Origin: Caulobacter sp. BP25
Lineage (GTDB): Bacteria; Pseudomonadota; Alphaproteobacteria; Caulobacterales; Caulobacteraceae
Assembly: GCF_002737755.1 (NCBI RefSeq)
Contig: NZ_PEGH01000009.1
Span: 124,001-188,000, forward strand
Direction of reading: 5' to 3'
DNA length: 64,000 bases
Notes under the pieces: generated by a model
Database searches by the model: none
The model's input: the letters and a program-made list of their open reading frames with translations, nothing else
Told to the model about the DNA's origin: nothing
In this document: one piece after another, positions 62,286 to 64,000 of the stretch
How the letters are laid out: every line of letters begins with the position of its first letter
Position numbering within the stretch: position 1 is the first letter of the stretch
Made by a program: the position numbers and the translations under genes

Positions 62286-62618
62286 ATGAAGCGCCGTCTG
62301 CCCGAGCCCAGCGCAGAGGATCTGGCCAAGTGGTCGAGGTTGACCAAGGCCGCCCGCGCCCAGGCGAATACGCCCCTGGCCTGGGCCGGAGACCTGGGCA
62401 AGCGCGCCAAGTCCGCTGGCCGCGCCCAGGTGCCGCCGGCCTTCTGTTTCAAGGGCTCTCCGTTTCAGCGCCTTGTCGAGCTCGGCAAGGTCTTCGCAGG
62501 CCTTCATCCCGATCAGCGCGCGACGCGCGCGGCTGACCTGCAAACCCTGGCCGACCAGGTCGACTCGGCTCTGGCCTCCCGGCCGACCCTGCGCCGGCGC
62601 GCGGATCTGGACGACTGA
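62286..62618 (+). CDS. Hypothetical rightward element protein
   Basis: This 110-residue basic protein begins MKRRLPEPSAEDLAKWSRLT and contains TRAADLQTLADQVDSALASR. GAGG lies about 9 bp upstream. It is the first gene of the rightward operon; the next gene starts 1 bp after its stop. It is divergent from the coiled-coil gene. Function is unknown. Confidence 0.55.
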   Translation: MKRRLPEPSAEDLAKWSRLTKAARAQANTPLAWAGDLGKRAKSAGRAQVPPAFCFKGSPFQRLVELGKVFAGLHPDQRATRAADLQTLADQVDSALASRPTLRRRADLDD

Positions 62619-62619
62619 C

Positions 62620-62997
62620 ATGCGTCCACGCCGCGCCTTCACCGTTGAACAGGCTCGCCGAAAGGAAGCGATGACGCCGCATGTCCGGTGTCGTCGGCTG
62701 GCCCTGCAGGCGCTGCGCCTGGGCGGCGAGGCGCTGGGCGAGTTGAACGGCGCGCGGCCCGATCCGACAGGCGCGGCTCGCTGGAGCCTGATCGGCTTCA
62801 GCGACGAGCTGGCCAATGCGCCGCCAATGCTGCCGGCGGCCTTGAACACGCCCGACGGGCTGCGGGCCTGGGCGGTGTTGATCGCCTGCGGCCGCGCCTT
62901 CGTCGCTGCGACGCCCCGCGGTCGCAGGGGCTTCGCGCCCGCGCTGATCGCGGCCGCCCAGTTGGTCGAGGATATGTTCCAGGAGCCGCGCTCGTGA
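62620..62997 (+). CDS. Hypothetical element protein
   Basis: This 125-residue protein starts at 62620, 1 bp after the preceding stop (CTGACATG), and overlaps the next gene by 4 nt (GTGA). It begins MRPRRAFTVEQARRKEAMTP and is alanine/glycine-rich and helical, with PTGAARWSLIGFSDELANAP. No domain is recognised. Confidence 0.55.
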   Translation: MRPRRAFTVEQARRKEAMTPHVRCRRLALQALRLGGEALGELNGARPDPTGAARWSLIGFSDELANAPPMLPAALNTPDGLRAWAVLIACGRAFVAATPRGRRGFAPALIAAAQLVEDMFQEPRS

Positions 62998-63617
62998 CCC
63001 AGCTCACCAAGAAGGACGTCGAGATCCTCAACCTGAAGGCCGCCCGCATGTCGACGGCCTCGATCGCCATGATGACCGGCTGGTCGGAGGCCAAGGTCTA
63101 TAACCGGCTGACCGATCTGCGCGTGTTCTCGGCGGCCGACGCCCTGGAGCGCCTGGCTGGCGGCTCGGCGTTCAGCCTGGCCGGGCTCAGCGCCTTCGCG
63201 GCGCCTGAGTTTGGCCTGCTCCTGTCGGCCATGGCCGCGGCTGTCGCCGAGGCCGTCCACCGCGCCCCCTTGCCCCCGGCCCGCGAGGTTCCCCTCGTTG
63301 CGCCCGCGCGACCGGCGCCCACTCCGGCCCGCGTCCCGCGCGCGCCGCCGAAGCCGCGCGCCGAGGCGCGATCTGCCGTTCAGCCTTCCACGGACCGCGC
63401 GGCGATGGCCGCGCATCGTCCCAGGTCCGTGGCGCCCATGCCGACGTCGAAGCCGCTTTCCTCCCCTCGAGGCGCGCTGAGGCTCAGGCCCGTCAGCCAA
63501 CGGGTCGCGGTATGGGCAGGCCACTTCCGCCGGGCGTCGTGGCCCTTGGCGGAAGTGGCCGACCTTTTCGATGTGGCCGAGGACGACCTGGCGCTGGCGT
63601 TGGGCGAGGCCGCATGA
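62994..63617 (+). CDS. HTH and proline-rich element protein
   Basis: This 207-residue protein starts with GTG at 62994, overlapping the preceding stop (GTGA). The N-terminal helix-turn-helix-like stretch TKKDVEILNLKAARMSTASI is followed by MMTGWSEAKVYNRLTDLRVF. A long proline/alanine/arginine linker leads to a C-terminal FDVAEDDLALALGEAA segment. It overlaps the methyltransferase gene by 4 nt. DNA binding is inferred from the N-terminus only. Confidence 0.55.
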   Translation: MTQLTKKDVEILNLKAARMSTASIAMMTGWSEAKVYNRLTDLRVFSAADALERLAGGSAFSLAGLSAFAAPEFGLLLSAMAAAVAEAVHRAPLPPAREVPLVAPARPAPTPARVPRAPPKPRAEARSAVQPSTDRAAMAAHRPRSVAPMPTSKPLSSPRGALRLRPVSQRVAVWAGHFRRASWPLAEVADLFDVAEDDLALALGEAA

Positions 63618-64000
63618 GCTCAAAGCCCTCCCGCGCCGTGATGGAAGGCCGCGCGCCTGCGCTCGTAGAGCTGGACGACGCCAAGACCGCCCTCTATCGC
63701 GCCCTGGACTTCTTCCCGACCCCGCCATGGGCCGGTCGCGCCGGCGGCGAGGTCGTGCTGCGCGCCGATCCCTTGGCCCAGTCGATCGACGAACCGGCCT
63801 GCGGCGAGGGCCACATGGCCTTGCCGCTTGGCGAGCGCTTCCGCGTGCGCCCCACCGATATCCATCCGCACGGCTTCGGTGGGGTCGAGGACTTCCTGGA
63901 TCCCCGCGCCAGGGCCAGCCAGATCCGGCCCGACTGGGTCGTCACCAATCCGCCGTTCAAACACCTCGACGCCTTCGTTGAGCGCGGCCTGCAGGTCGCG
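63614..64000 (+). CDS. DNA methyltransferase-like protein (3'-truncated by window)
   Basis: The first 129 residues are present; the reading frame continues past the edge. It begins MSSKPSRAVMEGRAPALVEL, and FFPTPPWA leads into an AdoMet motif I, DEPACGEGHMALPLGERF, then TDIHPHGFGG and the catalytic-type WVVTNPPF (NPPF). This is a phage adenine-type DNA methyltransferase arrangement with the NPPF motif, possibly protecting phage DNA or competing with CcrM. The start at 63614 overlaps the preceding stop (ATGA). Confidence 0.75.
   Translation, partial: MSSKPSRAVMEGRAPALVELDDAKTALYRALDFFPTPPWAGRAGGEVVLRADPLAQSIDEPACGEGHMALPLGERFRVRPTDIHPHGFGGVEDFLDPRARASQIRPDWVVTNPPFKHLDAFVERGLQVA

Larger units (their letters stand above)
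50448..64000. mobile_element. Integrated phage-like element, right end beyond window
   Basis: The element begins at the tRNA-Met 3' end and contains a large serine recombinase, a CI/Cro pair, a second XRE regulator, a ParB-like protein, a Gp37/Gp68 protein and a DNA methyltransferase fragment. There are no structural (capsid, tail, terminase) genes within this window, so it may be a complete prophage continuing to the right or a phage-derived island. The right attachment site is not visible. Confidence 0.85.

Noticed and set aside
61762-62289. Rightward open frame opposite the coiled-coil gene
   Set aside because: The leftward frame has an AAGGAA ribosome binding site and a clear coiled coil; the rightward frame has neither.

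Overview
The window is high-GC chromosomal DNA from an alphaproteobacterium, most likely Caulobacter or a close relative. This is inferred from the strong GC3 bias, the mirror-image repeats between genes, TTAACCAT (CtrA-type half-site) and GANTC (CcrM-type) sites near promoters, and typical alphaproteobacterial proteins: a fused indolepyruvate ferredoxin oxidoreductase, a NodT-type efflux lipoprotein and an MHS-type MFS carrier. Everything is read by eye and no database search was run.

Layout of the host chromosome (1-50370). The window opens inside rpoB, followed by rpoC, whose 3' end sits in a tandemly duplicated 60-bp hairpin unit before a strong terminator. Next come a DUF883 membrane protein, a glycosyltransferase and a chemoreceptor. 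A divergent LysR/NAD(P)-reductase pair follows, then a three-gene RND efflux operon (outer-membrane lipoprotein, adaptor, pump). After that are a nitrobindin-like protein, a two-repeat hypothetical protein and a double-domain TetR regulator. A complete IS481-family element (23617-24882, 5-bp target duplication) has split one copy of a 133-bp intergenic repeat. The region continues with a hybrid histidine kinase, a beta-lactamase-fold hydrolase, a fatty-acid section (bifunctional hydratase/dehydrogenase and acyl-CoA ligase), a DegT-like protein lacking the usual PLP lysine, CorA, an adenine-type deaminase, a PhyH dioxygenase, pirin and an MFS carrier. It ends with an Lrp regulator divergent from the indolepyruvate oxidoreductase, a DUF418 membrane protein, a ParDE module overlapping an FAD oxidoreductase, a methyltransferase and a glycosyltransferase.

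Mobile element (50371-64000). A tRNA-Met(CAT) gene marks the left junction of an integrated phage-like element that runs past the window edge. The large serine recombinase is encoded towards the tRNA, and its last codons are the antisense of the tRNA 3' half. A tightly packed leftward operon, many of whose genes overlap by 4 nt, carries small zinc-ribbon and HTH proteins, a Gp37/Gp68 family protein, a ParB-like nuclease-fold protein and, at its promoter end, an XRE regulator. A second control region holds a CI-like S24 repressor divergent from a Cro-like protein. The two control regions share operator-like words. To the right are small genes, two of them preceded by the same hairpin at the same distance from the start codon, then a rightward operon ending in a truncated DNA methyltransferase.

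The most unusual signals are the duplicated rpoC-tail hairpins, whose differences all fall outside the stems; an unannotated leftward small-RNA candidate at about 28459-28706 with both promoter and terminator; the integrase/tRNA overlap; and the shared 5' leader hairpins and shared operators in the mobile element.
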